Assembly: GCA_013115135.1 (NCBI GenBank)
Contig: JABANP010000360.1
Coordinates: 1-54,599, forward strand
Length of the DNA stretch: 54,599 nucleotides
Direction of reading: 5' to 3'
Origin: Perkinsus olseni
Taxonomy: Eukaryota > Perkinsozoa > Perkinsida > Perkinsidae
Shown here: positions 11,795 to 24,114 of the stretch, piece after piece
Layout: each line of letters begins with the position of its first letter
Position numbering within the stretch: the first letter of the stretch is position 1
Notes under the pieces: model-generated
Databases searched by the model: none
What the model was told of the DNA's origin: nothing
What the model saw: the letters and a program-made list of their open reading frames with translations, nothing else
Position numbers and translations under genes: made by a program

Positions 11795-11815
11795 GGGACG
11801 GACCGTCACGGACGG
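11795..11815 (+). repeat. 14-bp palindromic insertion (7-1-7-6), one mismatch
   Basis: Arm GGGACGG, centre A, inverted arm with one substitution, then GGACGG. Twelve of 13 constrained positions match. Confidence 0.65.
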
Positions 11816-12659
11816 TCGTTCTTTGGGGAACACTGAGCTTGAGCGACTACTTGAGAGAGAATCAGGGACCGAGCTCGAACTCCACGGGAAAAGACTCTCT
11901 CGTAAACAATTCAACTGGTCATTGTTAGTCTTCGAGTTGCCGGGCTGCGAGTGCTGTTTCACAGCTGCCGCTTCCGCTTATTTGGTGCTACGGGCGAGCG
12001 GCCGGCCAGTAACCCGATTCCGTAAGCCTTCCCCGGTTCGATCCGCACACGTGCCATTTAGCGCTACTGGACGTTAGGTTGGATCTTATAATAGGTTCCG
12101 TCTTTCTCTCGACCAGGAGCACCACTGTGTTGAGTCTTCACCTGAGCGGCTCCGGTATCGGCGTTAGGTGGCCTCGTGCGGCTCAGCGGCAAGAGCGCTC
12201 TCCCAGGTCAAAGGGGTCAATCGGGTTTTGGCTACAGAAAGAAGCGGACGTGAACCAATCCGGTCCGTACCGGTACGCTGTGGCCGCAAGGGGTTGGGGC
12301 ATTTCCTTCCCGGGCAGTTCCAAGTCACGCAGACACAGACGTGCGACCTTGAGCCTCCTCCGTCGAGTGACCATGATAGAAACCCTTTCCCAAATGGGTC
12401 CTCACTCGGTTCTTCCCGTTATCTAGTAGGCATCGCAGTCATTCTAGCCACGTTAATACTGACTAGAGAAATCATCCCGATGACCGGAAGTCACGAAGGG
12501 AGGCCCGGCAGAGTCTCTCACTGTTCCCCCTAAAGTTTTCGTCGAGCTAGGGCGACATGAGCGGGTCTGCGGACTACTGCGCGTAGGAAGACGGAAGTGC
12601 AAATTACTCAGAGGAGTTATTTCTTGTATCGCGAGAGGGAAATGTGGGAGAGCGCGGCG

Positions 12660-12810
12660 CTCAGACGAGGCCACGCTGACCTAACGTGGCTACCTGCCTG
12701 TCTCATGGCGCCATTTGAAGCAATTGTGCGGCGGCTCATATCCGCACAATTTGTGCGGATACTGAGAGAAAGCCGTTCGAGGCTGGCCGCTTCGTTGAGG
12801 GCCCAAAGCT
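12660..12810 (+). pseudogene. Aminopeptidase exon-6 relic 1, with internal palindrome
   Basis: The plus strand here matches the coding strand of NPEPL1-like exon 6 (region encoding GVATGLSHGAIF...DTEKKAFEAG), so the relic is inverted relative to both intact genes. Relative to gene 1 it has about 27 extra bases that create a perfect palindrome at 12739-12761 (11-nt arms, TATCCGCACAA, one-base centre). No open frame is kept. Confidence 0.75.
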
Positions 12811-13114
12811 GAGGGGCTCTTTGGCAAGTGTCCATTTGAAGAAGTTCATGTGAGACCCGTTGAATCGGACCTCAAGTGAGTACTCGGCGTCAGCGGAGAT
12901 CATGTGGAATTTGCCACTCGTGTTAGAAATTCGGCCTGTGTGCACGCTCGCGCCAGCCTCTGCCGCGCGGTGACGTGACGCTTGAGGGATTAGTTATCTT
13001 CCTGTTCACCGTCGTTCTTAGCGTGGGCAGCCCTCAGTCGTCCGCATATCCGTCGCCCTTGTGTGGTTGGTTTGTCGTCGAGGACTTTCCTTCAGGCCCA
13101 CCCTCATCTTCCTA

Positions 13115-13915
13115 ATGGTCAATTTCCTCTCGTCGATACTAATTGTTCAACCGTTGCTCGTTACGGCGCAATACGTCGGGAGGTATGTGTACGAGACGGA
13201 AGACTTTCGTATGATCTTCGATGTTAACGACGACCACGAAGCTGATTTCACATTCAAGGCCCATCCGAGGCTTGGCGTCACCCCAGAAGGCTCGACATCC
13301 TTCAGCACTGGGATGGTCCCCTTGGAAAATTTTTCCGATTCTGGCTATCTTTTTGCGCTCGGCAAGCGAGGCCCTGGCTACGCTACCTTCACTAATTTGT
13401 ACAACGCTATTGGCCACTATTTGAGCAAGGCCGGTATAATTCAGCCCGATGATTCGTTCCCCCCTGCTGGGATCCAACACGGTGACCTCACGTTGCTCAC
13501 CTACACTGACAGTGACCACATCTCCACCGACTTCCAGGGCGAGGAGGTAATTTTTAGGAAAGCTGGCATTTTGATACCTGGTACATTCGTGTACAACGAG
13601 CCAACTTCCCCAAGCTTAAAAGTGGTCTTCAAGGTATGCCCTGATGGGATTGTCCGGATAAAAGTCAAATGTGGAAGGCACAGTACTCCTCGTTTCCGTT
13701 GCAAGCTCACTTCTGGTAGTCGAGAGGAAATCTTCGTTGTGGGGCCCGCTTGTAAGGGCACCAGCTGCTCTGGGATGCTCGAGAAGGCCAAGAGTGTTTG
13801 CCGCAAGAGGTCTTTCGCCTCGGGCGATCTATCGGAGGTGGTCTTCGCTAATGATAAGACGATCTACACGAAGATAGAGGGGTCACGCAAAGCACTCACC
13901 AACGCCCGGGCTTGA
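13115..13915 (+). CDS. Secreted-family protein, copy 3 (divergent)
   Basis: About 266 residues from the ATG at 13115 (an in-frame ATG at 13061 would add 18 residues before the signal). The signal peptide is MVNFLSSILIVQPLLVTAQ. The family layout is kept but sequence is diverged: YETEDFRMIFDVNDDHEADF, then EEVIFRKAGILIPGTFVYNEP, VKCGRHSTPRF, SVCRKRSFASGDLSEVVFANDKTIYTKIEG. It has extra cysteines (TSCSG) and lacks the LALTKV ending. Function unknown. Confidence 0.82.
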   Translation: MVNFLSSILIVQPLLVTAQYVGRYVYETEDFRMIFDVNDDHEADFTFKAHPRLGVTPEGSTSFSTGMVPLENFSDSGYLFALGKRGPGYATFTNLYNAIGHYLSKAGIIQPDDSFPPAGIQHGDLTLLTYTDSDHISTDFQGEEVIFRKAGILIPGTFVYNEPTSPSLKVVFKVCPDGIVRIKVKCGRHSTPRFRCKLTSGSREEIFVVGPACKGTSCSGMLEKAKSVCRKRSFASGDLSEVVFANDKTIYTKIEGSRKALTNARA

Positions 13916-15370
13916 GCATTATGCCAATTCACCGTGTAAAGCTGCGTGTCACCGCCGATGACCACAAACAGCCCATTTTCCCTGGGTTATTTTTGCAACG
14001 TTGTTACTACAACTTTCCAGTGCTCGCCCCAACTTCCCCGCTGCCAGCTTAGTGATCGATCTTACGGGTCAGATCTGCCTCTGCTGGAGACGAGCGGTTG
14101 GCTGGCCGACGCCACTTTCGTATTTTCCAAAGTCTTTATAGCACAGCTAGGCGTATGGTTGCTAGATGTTGTATAAAATAGATTGCTATTACCGTACAGT
14201 AGCCGCTAGCGTACAGGGTGGATGATCGAACTCAGACTTTTATCACATGCTGTAGTCGTTTGGGCAGTCTATTCAACAACACCCTTATTTCAACTTTTGT
14301 GGACCAGTGTTTCGCATAGGTTCTACCCCAGTTACCACGGGTTTTGCGTTTCGCAAGTGACAGGGCATCCAATACGTGACATCGGACCCGAACGGTTGAT
14401 GATACAGTTAACCCTTTGCTGGTCCACACCCCGAGATCAACACAAGACACAGGTCTCGATGGCAAATAGCTGTAAGACCTTCGTCGTGCGACAACGGTAC
14501 GCGAGGCTCACGAGGAGTGAACGAAACGATGTTCGCAATCTGCAACACGTAGGGTTGCTTTCATCTGTACATCTAGGGTATATTTCTGCCGTAGGCCCTC
14601 TCGTTGCGTAAAGGGCTTTGGTGAACCTCTGCTCAAGGCGTGGCTACCGGCCTGCCCCATGGCGCGATTGTCAGGGATTATGTGGATACTGAGAAGAAGG
14701 CCTTCTATATCGCCAGGAAGAGGGGTGACTTGGTCTTAAGCCGCAACTGCACAGTAAAAATCATCGATATCAAAGAATCGGCGCTCTAGAACTTTACTTG
14801 TAGTATTTACTACTACCAAACGAGACATATCAGAGAGAATACAACGGTGAGGCTCCGACGAAGAGTGAAATGATAGGGATCCTGTGATCCGCCGTAACGA
14901 CCGAAATGCAAGCGTTGTTGACGAGTAATATGACAATTCAAGAAATTTGTCGACTCTGCGATTGAGCTGATGATGTGTCACCCATTGCGGGTGTACAAAC
15001 AATGTATGCGTTGTTATCATCTCACCTCGGCAATACCAATGCGAGACCTGTCCCAATCGTATAAATGGTAGAACCCGATAAGAGCGGGCAGACCCAAGCT
15101 CCATGTCCCATCGTCACGGAACTCGATGCGCAAGACTGGACCCTGCTATTTCCTATTTCTTTATATGCGGGCCCTGATTGAGGTATCATAGCCATCGACC
15201 GGAATCAGTGTCTGATCCGTGAAGCCTGCTCAAGATTACTTCTGATTTCTTTGGTACTTCCATCTGGCTCGGTTCCATTTTGCACGAAAGCCTTTTTCAT
15301 CAGCGGGTTTTTGGTTCCGACTTCCAACGACCACCCAGTACAGAACTCAAAACCAAGATCCCTTGAGAGG
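13916..15370. other. Intergenic region with a second aminopeptidase relic
   Basis: No supported gene. Apart from the relic at 14635-14760 I see no repeat or mobile element signature. Confidence 0.4.
14635..14760 (+). pseudogene. Aminopeptidase exon-6 relic 2
   Basis: The plus strand encodes a degraded form of NPEPL1-like exon 6. It reads GVATGLPHGAIV...YVDTEKKAFYIARKRGDLVLS, aligned to GVATGLSHGAIF...DTEKKAFEAGRRSGDLVF of gene 1. Only about 40 codons remain. Like relic 1 it is inverted relative to the intact genes. Confidence 0.75.
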
Positions 15371-18300
15371 CTATACCCGATATGGTCGGAAATCGGAGTC
15401 TTCTCGGAAGTGCAAATATATCGCATGCATGAGATTGCCGTGACAAGCTGTAGTCATGTCAGCACAGTCACTCTTGGTCTTCACCAGGCTACCCATCAGA
15501 CCTGATCAAAAGCATCAGAATCAACCACCAATCTTACGCCGAGCACCCACCTGCCATCTTTGACGTGTGACACGAGATCACCGCCATCGTCATGAAAGCG
15601 TCAGCATCCTTATTCTCAACCGCTCGCCGCCACAGCGTCTCAACGGCGGACTCCGAAACAATGAGGTTCCTGCGGGGTGCCGGGCACGGGCTCAAACCTG
15701 CCTACAGCTGACGATTGACGGGGACACTATTCACTCACAGAGGGCCAGAACCATCCGTCCTACGGCGGCTTGCAGGGTTGGCGTGATCGGTTGCCGGCCA
15801 CTCGATATGGGCTTGAGCATCTCTATCCAGCCGTCCTCGACCAGCCGAGGACCCACTTTGACTGCTGTCTGTTGGCACTGTGCCAAATCTGGAAAAGTGG
15901 GCATGGGCAGGGCCCAGACCGGGAAGTGACTTGAGTGCCCAGGCCACAGCAACATCAGTGCCCACCGCTATGCTGACCTGTGACGAGTTCGAACACCACC
16001 GTAGCCCTAGTGACAGCAGCGGTTGCGGCTTCGCTCGCTGCCGATCGTAGGATGACTGTTGAATTCACGTGAGCATCTATGACCGCACTGACGACCTTCC
16101 CCAGCACGCTTCGGTTAATCAGAGAACTGTGACCGAACATCAGCTTCGTTCAACAGATGAAATGGGCTCACCTCTTAGCCAGCGTGATGACATCACAGCA
16201 ACGCGCCAGCAGGGCGACCGGTATCTCAGGGCAAGTGGCCAGGGAGAGCACCAGCGACAACACTCCGGTTCTCGCCAAGTGGTCCGGAATGGCCGCGACA
16301 GTTTTATTGTCGTCCATCAGAGTAACTGGCCAAAGCAAGAAATATCGATCACCGGATGCTCAGAAAACAATTGCAAAAATTACGCGAAAGATGAAAAATT
16401 TACGGTGCTTGAAAAAAAGGGTTGAAGCCATGCAGCGTGGGACGCTGATCGTGGGCACAAGCGACACGGCATAGTGAATGCGTACTGAGTGAGTCGAGAA
16501 GGACGGCCGTGAGCTCATCGCTGGCCAGCTCCCCTGGACTTCTCCGCGAAGACGTGGACGCGGACCACACTATCTTGAAAGCTCTCACGAACGGTGATGC
16601 TTCCGCCTCGAGACTCAGGACAGGGTGTAACTGAGAGACCGGGCTGCTACGCTAACGCCGTCCAGATCATGGTGAAACGCATCGCCGTCACAAAGGGCGG
16701 CTCGCAGAGCAGAGAAGCGATCGTCTCACCGTGGCGACCCGTCCAAGCAGCTGCGTCAGAGTTGCAACGAAGCGATGGGCCTCAAGGGGCCTCTCCCTGG
16801 GGGTTGAGGGACTCCGAGGAGTGCCCATCTGTAAACCAGTTATCGACTCGGACAAGGCCTTCGCTATGCGACCGAGAACGGCGTTGGCTGCGGCGGGGTC
16901 CTGAAGCGGTCACAAGACGCTTCACAGGCGACGAAAAAGAATTTCACGGTACCATAGTCGCAGAGCTGGTGAGCAGGGATTGCAGAGCAATGGCGACATC
17001 ACAGGTGGCAGTGGAGATGTGCTCGGGCCGGAAGCATGGCAGCAACTGACTTTATGGATGAACGGCAAAAACCGCGCAGGGCCAGACCTCGGTCACTGGC
17101 TCGACGAAGCCACCAGCGTTGAGCTTCTCCACGTGATGTATCTTCTCCCCCGTTGCCGTTTGGAACCTGAGAAGCCGGTAGGTGATCGAGACCGAGCTTA
17201 ACTCACGTTCCGAGGAAACTAAAGATCCATCCAGTACTCTACTGTCAGCCCAGCCATGATGAGCATCTAAGGTCGATCCTAGTAACTTACAAGTTTATGC
17301 TGTCACCAATGCAGCTTATCGATGCCAAAGCCAATGAGGCCTTCCACGGGAGCTGTGATGGTGTACCGCAGCTCTTGTCCACCAAACAGGGTGTGACCCT
17401 AAAACACATCGTCTGCCTTTCCCTGCACAAGCGGTGTCACGCTTCCATCTCCGAGCACCCTCGAACAACACGCGCGAAGGAGCGGGGCACGGAGACCTCG
17501 GCATGCTTCAAATTTTGGGGTCCGGCTAATGAAAGATCGCGAGAGCAAGTCCTGCCAAGTCTGCTGATACTATAGCGATGGAGGGTTGTGTCTACGATTA
17601 AGACTGCTCTCCCGACCGACCACTCTCTGACCCATCCAGCCATGCGCTCTCCTTGGTGACTCATCCACAGCACTGCAGGCCTCAGGGCTTCAGCGCTACG
17701 GCGTGCGCCAAGCTGGGCTCGCAGGCTGCGTAGTACCTACATCAGCGCCCAGGAGGGGTAACAGTACTGATGGCTCGCGAGCCCAAACGCGCAGGGAGTA
17801 TATGCCTCACAGACACGGGGCGAGACGGCAAGAAGACTGCTGAGTACCCGAGTACTAGTATTCTCAGTTCTGGTTCAGATCCGCAGAAAAGTCCTGCAGT
17901 CCCTAACTTGCCACAAATTGAAATGGAAAATGTAAAAGGGAAGTGGCGACTAAGTGTTGCCGAGTACCAAAGCTCAGAAAAGCCAACACAGAATCAACAA
18001 CAGCCGGGGATTCCAACGGCCATAAATCGGAAGCGCCGTCGTGCCCAATTATAATCGACGGTCGTCTTACTTGGAGCATAGGGCCACAGAGTGGCATGGC
18101 TCGGGAGGTATCGAAAAGGGTGGTATGCATACTGAGGTAGGGCAACAGCTCTGAGTCGAGGTCCATGCATCGCGAGACCAGGCTCCAAACACCGGATGGA
18201 CTGACAGAAAGGAAGGGCAAGCCAGCCTTGCTGGAATAAAATAGCCTACCTTCCCGAGTCGATCACCGCACTCCAAAGATTCGTCTTTGTAAGCTCCCGG

Positions 18301-21300
18301 GCGAGAGCCTTCAACGATTCCTCGTCCTCTATCGCTCCCATCACGCCCACGGCCGCTTCCCGCATAGCGTCATCGGGAAGCTGCGGCGGCGCCTCAATCC
18401 CCATGAGGGAAGGGAGCCTTTGAACGACCCTAGCTGCCATCGAGCGACTCATGTTGGTCTCCATGATGCGTAGACACTCGATTCTAACTTCCACTTCGCA
18501 CTCGTCGCTCAACGCGCAGTTCACAACTCGCTCCTCGAAGTCCTGCGAGAAGTGTTCGGCAAGGGCTCGCCAAGCCAGTCGACGGGTAAGGACCGTGTTT
18601 CCCGCATGAGTCAGCGGCCTGAGAGTGTCTCTAAGCTCCGTAGTGTCCATTGACGTAGCATGCAGGAGCCACAGGGAGCCGGTCACCATGAAGTGACAGG
18701 CCGTCCCACAGTTAGCCATCGGGCGAATAACATAGGGGACGATTCCGAGCTGCAGGACATCGGTGCTGACAACATTCGGACCGAGGTGAATCACCATAGT
18801 GCACAGCAGCCTGACCGAGTGCAGAGTAAGCTCACGCAGACCGTCAGACTGCAGGAGAAGGAGAATGAACGGCAACCACAAGGACGGTCTGAAGGACTTC
18901 TGCTTCGCTCCGTTGCAGGCCAGGTTGACCAAGTCTAGGAGGAACTCTTCCGGCACTAAAGACAGCTGCCTCCGCGAGTCAATGGCGGAGATGATACTCT
19001 GCATGGCTTCGATCACTTTGTCACGCAGCCTAGGTCCACCCACGGTAAAGGCATGACGAAGCGTCATGCTATACTGGCCGAAGATCATCTCCGCTGTCCT
19101 CGAAGAAGCTGCAGCGACCTCGAGTGGCGGTCTGGAGGACAGAAGGACGTCCAATTTCCTCTCGTAAGCCACGCGATGGGCCTCAGGGATGTCAGTCGTT
19201 GCATAGCGCAACTCTACTGCAGCATAAGAGTCGCCGCTCCAGTGGTACTCCTCGTCTTCGAAGCCCATCGCTCCTAATTGGCGTGCAGCCTTGGCTCTGT
19301 CTGATAGCTCCTGGGGTTGTTCTTGCCCCTCGGAGGCGTGCAGAGCGCGGAAGTCCCGATAGGCTTCTATTGAGACGGACTGCAGCACTAGGACGACCAA
19401 CTTCTCAACCGATTCCGGCCGATGATGGTAGAGTTGAGGGTCCTGGAAACGAGAGACACTTCGAGCGCGCAGAGATACGAGCATAGTCCAAGGATTGACA
19501 TCAAGTATTTTCACACACCATCCGATGTTCCGCGCATGATAGCAACTTGATAATTTCGTTATCCGCTTCGTGAAGAGTGCAGGATGAAGACACTCATGAT
19601 CGATAGTGAGCGGCGCGAGGCGCTGTCAGGAATCTCTAGGCCCCTCTTCACATTCGGACCGCTGCTGCAATTACTGGAAAAGTCAACACTGGATGGGGGG
19701 ACCGATCCTTCGGCTGCGCAGCTGAAGGAGCCCCTCCAGAGACTCACCAGCGACCAGCTCTTGAGATGCTCCACAAGCTTCTCGTTCCTCTTCCTCTGCA
19801 CAAGGACATCTCTCGACATGACTAGCAACTCCGAGCACAAGTCGAAGACAGCCAGCCTCGTCGGCGTCCATGCCCTCACCAAGCTCAGCACTGCTGACGC
19901 CTGAGCGATGATGACTCCAATCACCCCGACTGGCTCTGGCTTACCTCGTAGTACTCCGACGGGCAGAAGTATCGGGCCAGAGCGTCGGCAACAAGATCCA
20001 AGTACTCGATAATCTCGTCCCGAGCAAGGCCGAGGTCGGAGAAACATCGCCTACAGAAATCTTTCTCCCTCGCGCTACGGCCTGGCGACTCCAACGAGAC
20101 GTAGAAGCTTCGCTAGAGTATCGGCTCACATCTTGGCTCCCTTTTCGCCATGCTGAAGGATCTCAACAGCGGTCTTAGCTGACCGATGCAGGGCGCCGCA
20201 CAGTACGGCCGCCGAGGAGCTGTGCACTATGGCGCTGACGACTGCGACTAGTATGAGATGAATCGTCGGGATACAAGGCTCCACGGACAGCCTGAAGGAT
20301 GGGAGATTTCCCGAATCACTCGAGGCCCGCCGTACTTTTCGTTTAGTTTCAGTTTTTTCTCGAGCCCCAGGAGAACCGCGTGGAGCGCTTCAGACACTAG
20401 CTTGCACGTTGGGTCTTTGGCCCTCGCGTCCTGACCCTCGATACCGATTCGACGAACCGTATCCGGCTGAACTCACCTCTGGCTGTTCGATGTTGTCCGC
20501 CAGTGCTGCCACCAGGGCCTCCACAACCAGCACACCAGGTTTGCTGAAGAACACCTCCGGAGGGTAATCGTAGACCATCAGATATCGGACCTAGCCCGAG
20601 CTCTTCTGCACACGGGGACCAGCGAAGTCACCTCGTTGAGGGCAGCTACACGCTTGCTCCGCCCCACACTCGAATACTTTATCCTACACGACGCTTCGAA
20701 GAGACGCCTCTCATCTGATCATCAGCGATGCTCACTAGGCCGGGAGTCGAGGAGTCCCTGACTGAAGAACTCACCGGCACTAGAGACAGCAGTCAGCTCG
20801 ACCCAGCTCGGTCGAGTCTTGGCGGCCTCGGCCTCCACAGCAGCGTGGCCGGGAGGTGGTCGGGGAGTCTTGGGTGGCCGCTGGACGACCGAGGACGATG
20901 GACCCGTTTGGCTCAGAAGACACGACAAGGCAGCGTCGATCTCCTCAGCGTATCTGCTTATACCATGGATGATCAGAGGCAACCACGGAAGGACGATACT
21001 CACCGGGCTTCAAAGCCTCGGAAATCCTCGAAAAAATCTATCGCTCCGCTAGAGATGAACCTATCAAGGCGCTCCTCCCGGGCAATGGATACGCGTGGTT
21101 GCACGCTGGGTCCACAGTTACCAGCCAAACGACGCGTGAAATCCTTACCTCTCTCTTAGATGGGCATTCTCAGCCACACAAGTGGCCACGACTGACGTGT
21201 AGAATTTGATGAAGGACTTAACAAGGTCTGTGTGGGCTGTCCTGTGGCGATCGTTCAACCAGTGTAGAGCCAGCTGTGGGAACTCTACGACTCCTGAGAG

Positions 21301-21496
21301 ATGAGCGTCAGGTCTGGTAGAAGAATCTTTCGACCTTACGAGCAACAGTAATGGGGTTGGTCAGACCAGTGGAGGTCTTAGTCATCAACGCCCTCACCGC
21401 GCGATCTCGCACATCATCAAGTTCATGGCCAAGCTTCATGCAAAGTTCATAAATGGATGCCGCCTGGCGAGTGTCGTCCTTCTCTGTAGCAGCCAT
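15371..21496 (-). CDS. Rotatin-like centriolar ARM-repeat protein (multi-exon, boundaries partial)
   Basis: A chain of coding-like exons on the minus strand. The first exon starts at an ATG at 21496 and encodes KLGHELDDVRDRAVRAL, which resembles the N-terminus of rotatin (RTTN/Ana3), a basal-body and centriole protein. A later exon near 21003-20722 has LPWLPLIIHGISRYAEEID, recalling an FPWL-type motif of rotatin. The largest open exon, 19514-18246 (about 420 codons), is leucine-rich and helical, as expected for ARM/HEAT repeats. It can splice at 18250 over a 49-nt GT-AG intron to 18200 (SPSGVWSLVSRCMDLDSELLPYL). Further exon-like stretches lie at about 17.3-17.6, 16.4-16.6, 15.96-16.14, 15.73-15.95 and 15.6 kb. 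A stop at 15371-15373 is a tentative end. Identity rests on short motifs; I did not resolve every intron. Confidence 0.58.
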
Positions 21497-22701
21497 ACTA
21501 CTATTCCAGTGAATGCACGCTACGAAGGCCGCCAAGCCTGCCTCAATGAACTGTCTAGTACCGATGGATCATGACTCAACACAAACCGCAGTGGATTGAC
21601 GGAAATCGCATCTTGCCGGTTCAAGTCATCTGTCATCAAACGATGGGAGTCCCGTCCCGCTGTACCGGTAGTAACCCAATTAGCAAACTAGTGGCAATCG
21701 TTAAAAGGGATCGAGCCGACCCCTCAGGGGTTCAGAAATAATATCCTTGGCAGTTAGCCCGTAACATACGCCGAGGCATCCGGCTGCTCTATCATCGCCA
21801 ATTCCCGTCGATCTCATCTTTCCCTTTGAACTTCATGCTCGCCAGCTGATCAGAATTCGGAAGAGTGAAGAGTCTCTGCAGACTACGCTTGTACTGTGGT
21901 GAGTACTCGAAATTATCTTCCAGAAATTCTGGTCACCAGGAACCACCACCAGCCTGGGCGCCCACATGCAACAAGGGCAACTCGTACTCTTCTGGCTGAG
22001 GGTCTCAGCCTGAGACCTGACAGCAACAAAAGAGTGACCGTCAGTTGGATGGGTCCCCTAGAAGGAACGAACATCTCGTGCTGCGAAGGGTATTCCCATC
22101 CTTGGGCCTAAGGGAGCTCGTCAGCTCCCGTGTCCGGTTACGAAAGGACAGGCGGCGAACTCTCACCAATCATCTTTGAACCACAGAGTAGGCATGTAGC
22201 TTCTCGTGTCTTCAGCAGTCGCACACTACAGTAGACGCAGGGCCCCTCTCAGAGACTTTTAATTGCGCCACCATCTAGTTTCAAGTGAACTGTTGTCAAG
22301 GCCGTTCCGGCATCCGCGAAACTCAGATATGATTTCCGGATTATAATTGAAGTAAGCTTTGAAGATCTTCCTGAGTCCATGCTCTGTCTCGATAGCCGAC
22401 AAAGACGCTATGTCTGACTCGACCATTGCCGACAGAGGCCGCTTCTGTAATTATTGGCGCGCGCCACTTGGCACCGCGCTGGCGTCACGGTGACACCGAA
22501 GTTCATTGACCATAGGAATGGGGTTTCGGTGTTCAGTGCCACACTCGAGGATCGGTCGGGAATACACGGCCAGTAGTGCATCATTGATCCCGAGATGATC
22601 GAAGTGTCTCCCCTAGGTGGCGGTTCGATCGTTGGGTCGCCTCGTTGGAGCCCAGTTCGTCTGTGTTAGCTGTCAGGGTTGGTTACATCTCCACTTCTCC
22701 T
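21497..22701. other. Intergenic region and leader of secreted copy 4
   Basis: No gene seen. It contains a palindromic insertion at 21996-22016. From about 22530 it is homologous to 27440-27600 before copy 5, and it lacks two 14-bp insertions that copy 5 carries (empty sites at 22556-22562 and 22665-22671). Confidence 0.5.
21996..22016 (-). repeat. 14-bp palindromic insertion (7-1-7-6), one mismatch
   Basis: Minus-strand orientation. On the plus strand CTGAGG is followed by GTCTCAG, C and CTGAGAC; the leading 6-mer has one substitution. Confidence 0.6.
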
Positions 22702-23526
22702 ATGGTGAACTTCGTCCCGACTCGGCTGCTTGTAGCCCAAGCCCTGGTCCTCGCCACGACGGCTCAAAAAGTCGGCACGTTTGTTTACAGGGCACAAACT
22801 TTCAATTTCACCTACAAGGTGGACGAGGGACATAAAGCTACGTTCAGCTACTCGGGGTTTCCTTGGTGGTGGAATCCTGACGACTCCGGTGATAGTACAG
22901 GTTTGCTCAGCCATTACAGCTCCGGTCCGCACCCGCTGAGGCAGGTTGGGCCTTCGACTTATACCGTTGACTTCAAAGGATCTGAACTCGGGGCTCGTGG
23001 CTTTCATGATGCTCTCAAGCATTCTCTAACCACTCATGGAGTGATCGATGTTCCTGATGATGGCATTCAGCCGGATGATTTGATCAACCTGAATTACGAA
23101 AGCGTTGACTGTATCTCAACCAACTTCCTTGGTGTGAAGATCCTCTTCATGAGGGTGGGGCACAGCTGGTCGGCGGGGAAGTTCGAGTACAGGTCGCCTG
23201 ACCGTCCTAGGTTCAAGCTGGTTTACAAGATACGCGATGATGGGGATGTGAGGATACGAGTGAAACGTGGAAGGAGCGGTACCCGTCGCTTCCGTTTCAA
23301 GCTGTCTGAACGCCTTGGGGCGCAGCGGACCTTCAAGTACTACGTTCTAGAGCAAGTCGAGAGGAGGAGATCGCACGATCAATGGGATGATTTATTGAAG
23401 TATGTGAAGCGTATCTGCCCGGAAAAATCTTTGAAGCCGGGTGACCTTAAACAGCTGTTCGTTGCCAGTGATAATACGATTAATGTACAACTCGAAGGAG
23501 ATCTTCTTACTCTCACCAAAGTCTGA
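22702..23526 (+). CDS. Secreted-family protein, copy 4
   Basis: 274 residues from the ATG at 22702; an upstream in-frame ATG at 22645 would put 19 residues before the signal and is less likely. Signal peptide MVNFVPTRLLVAQALVLATTAQ. Family marks include YKVDEGHKATF, GPHPLRQVGPSTYTVDF, VKILFMRVG, RFKLVYKIRDDGDVRIRVKRGRSGTRRF, RICPEKSLKPGDL and LEGDLLTLTKV. It has an expanded proline/tryptophan-rich segment (GFPWWWNPDDSGD) in the first module, as does copy 5. The VKC cysteine is replaced by arginine. Function unknown. Confidence 0.85.
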   Translation: MVNFVPTRLLVAQALVLATTAQKVGTFVYRAQTFNFTYKVDEGHKATFSYSGFPWWWNPDDSGDSTGLLSHYSSGPHPLRQVGPSTYTVDFKGSELGARGFHDALKHSLTTHGVIDVPDDGIQPDDLINLNYESVDCISTNFLGVKILFMRVGHSWSAGKFEYRSPDRPRFKLVYKIRDDGDVRIRVKRGRSGTRRFRFKLSERLGAQRTFKYYVLEQVERRRSHDQWDDLLKYVKRICPEKSLKPGDLKQLFVASDNTINVQLEGDLLTLTKV

Positions 23527-24055
23527 GTGTCGATATCCTCGACTGGCTTTTTCCTAACACCACTTTCGAATATTCTGGCCGTTCGCCAGAATGCCTGATC
23601 TACCATCAAAGTGGAAATCAAATCTGTCTCCTGAAGACGAGCCGATTCTTAAACCAAGTCGTTCCTTCATTCACCTTCGCCTCCTCGTCTATATAGCCTA
23701 TCGCTGCCTATGATTACCTCATAACTAAGCGATAACATCTTGTATTATGGATGCTGCTATAGTAGACGGGTCAATCGACAATTATTGTTATGATGGTACC
23801 ACAAAATACCAATTTAAGACTTCTATCATTAAGCCTAGCCTGGCATCTCTTAGCCCGTTTACGCTAACCCTCCAACGAGGTTACGCGGTGAACCGTGTCT
23901 CTTGCGTTAGTCAAGTTGCCCGTAGTGGGGGGCCTCTTATCGATGGTACGGGCCTTGGCCTTCGCATCATTCTCCTCGAAGAGCATCCTTCCCGCAAGGA
24001 GAGGCTTGAGAGCGGCCAGTTACAGCCGTGGTTCGGGATGTAAACACTCGTCACC

Positions 24056-24114
24056 ACGGCCAATTAGCCGAGGTCTACATTTTCTGAGAATGTAGACCTC
24101 GGCTAACTGGCCGT
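24056..24114. repeat. Inverted repeat, 26-nt arms, 7-nt loop
   Basis: Left arm 24056-24081 and right arm 24089-24114 pair with a single mismatch around the loop TTCTGAG. It lies in intergenic DNA. It could be a small mobile hairpin, or a product of the palindrome-making process seen elsewhere. Confidence 0.8.

Larger units (their letters stand above)
11367..13114. other. Intergenic region with an aminopeptidase relic
   Basis: No intact gene. It contains a palindromic insertion at 11795-11815, an inverted aminopeptidase exon-6 relic at about 12660-12810, and a GTGACGTGAC-containing block at about 12950-12985 resembling the upstream block of copies 1 and 2. Confidence 0.45.

Noticed and set aside
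18660..19486. Plus-strand open frames opposite the rotatin-like exon
   Set aside because: They lie entirely antisense to a 420-codon exon with better protein character.
23747..24043. 98-codon open frame
   Set aside because: No signal peptide, family motif or homology to neighbours, and it runs close to the long inverted repeat. Likely chance.
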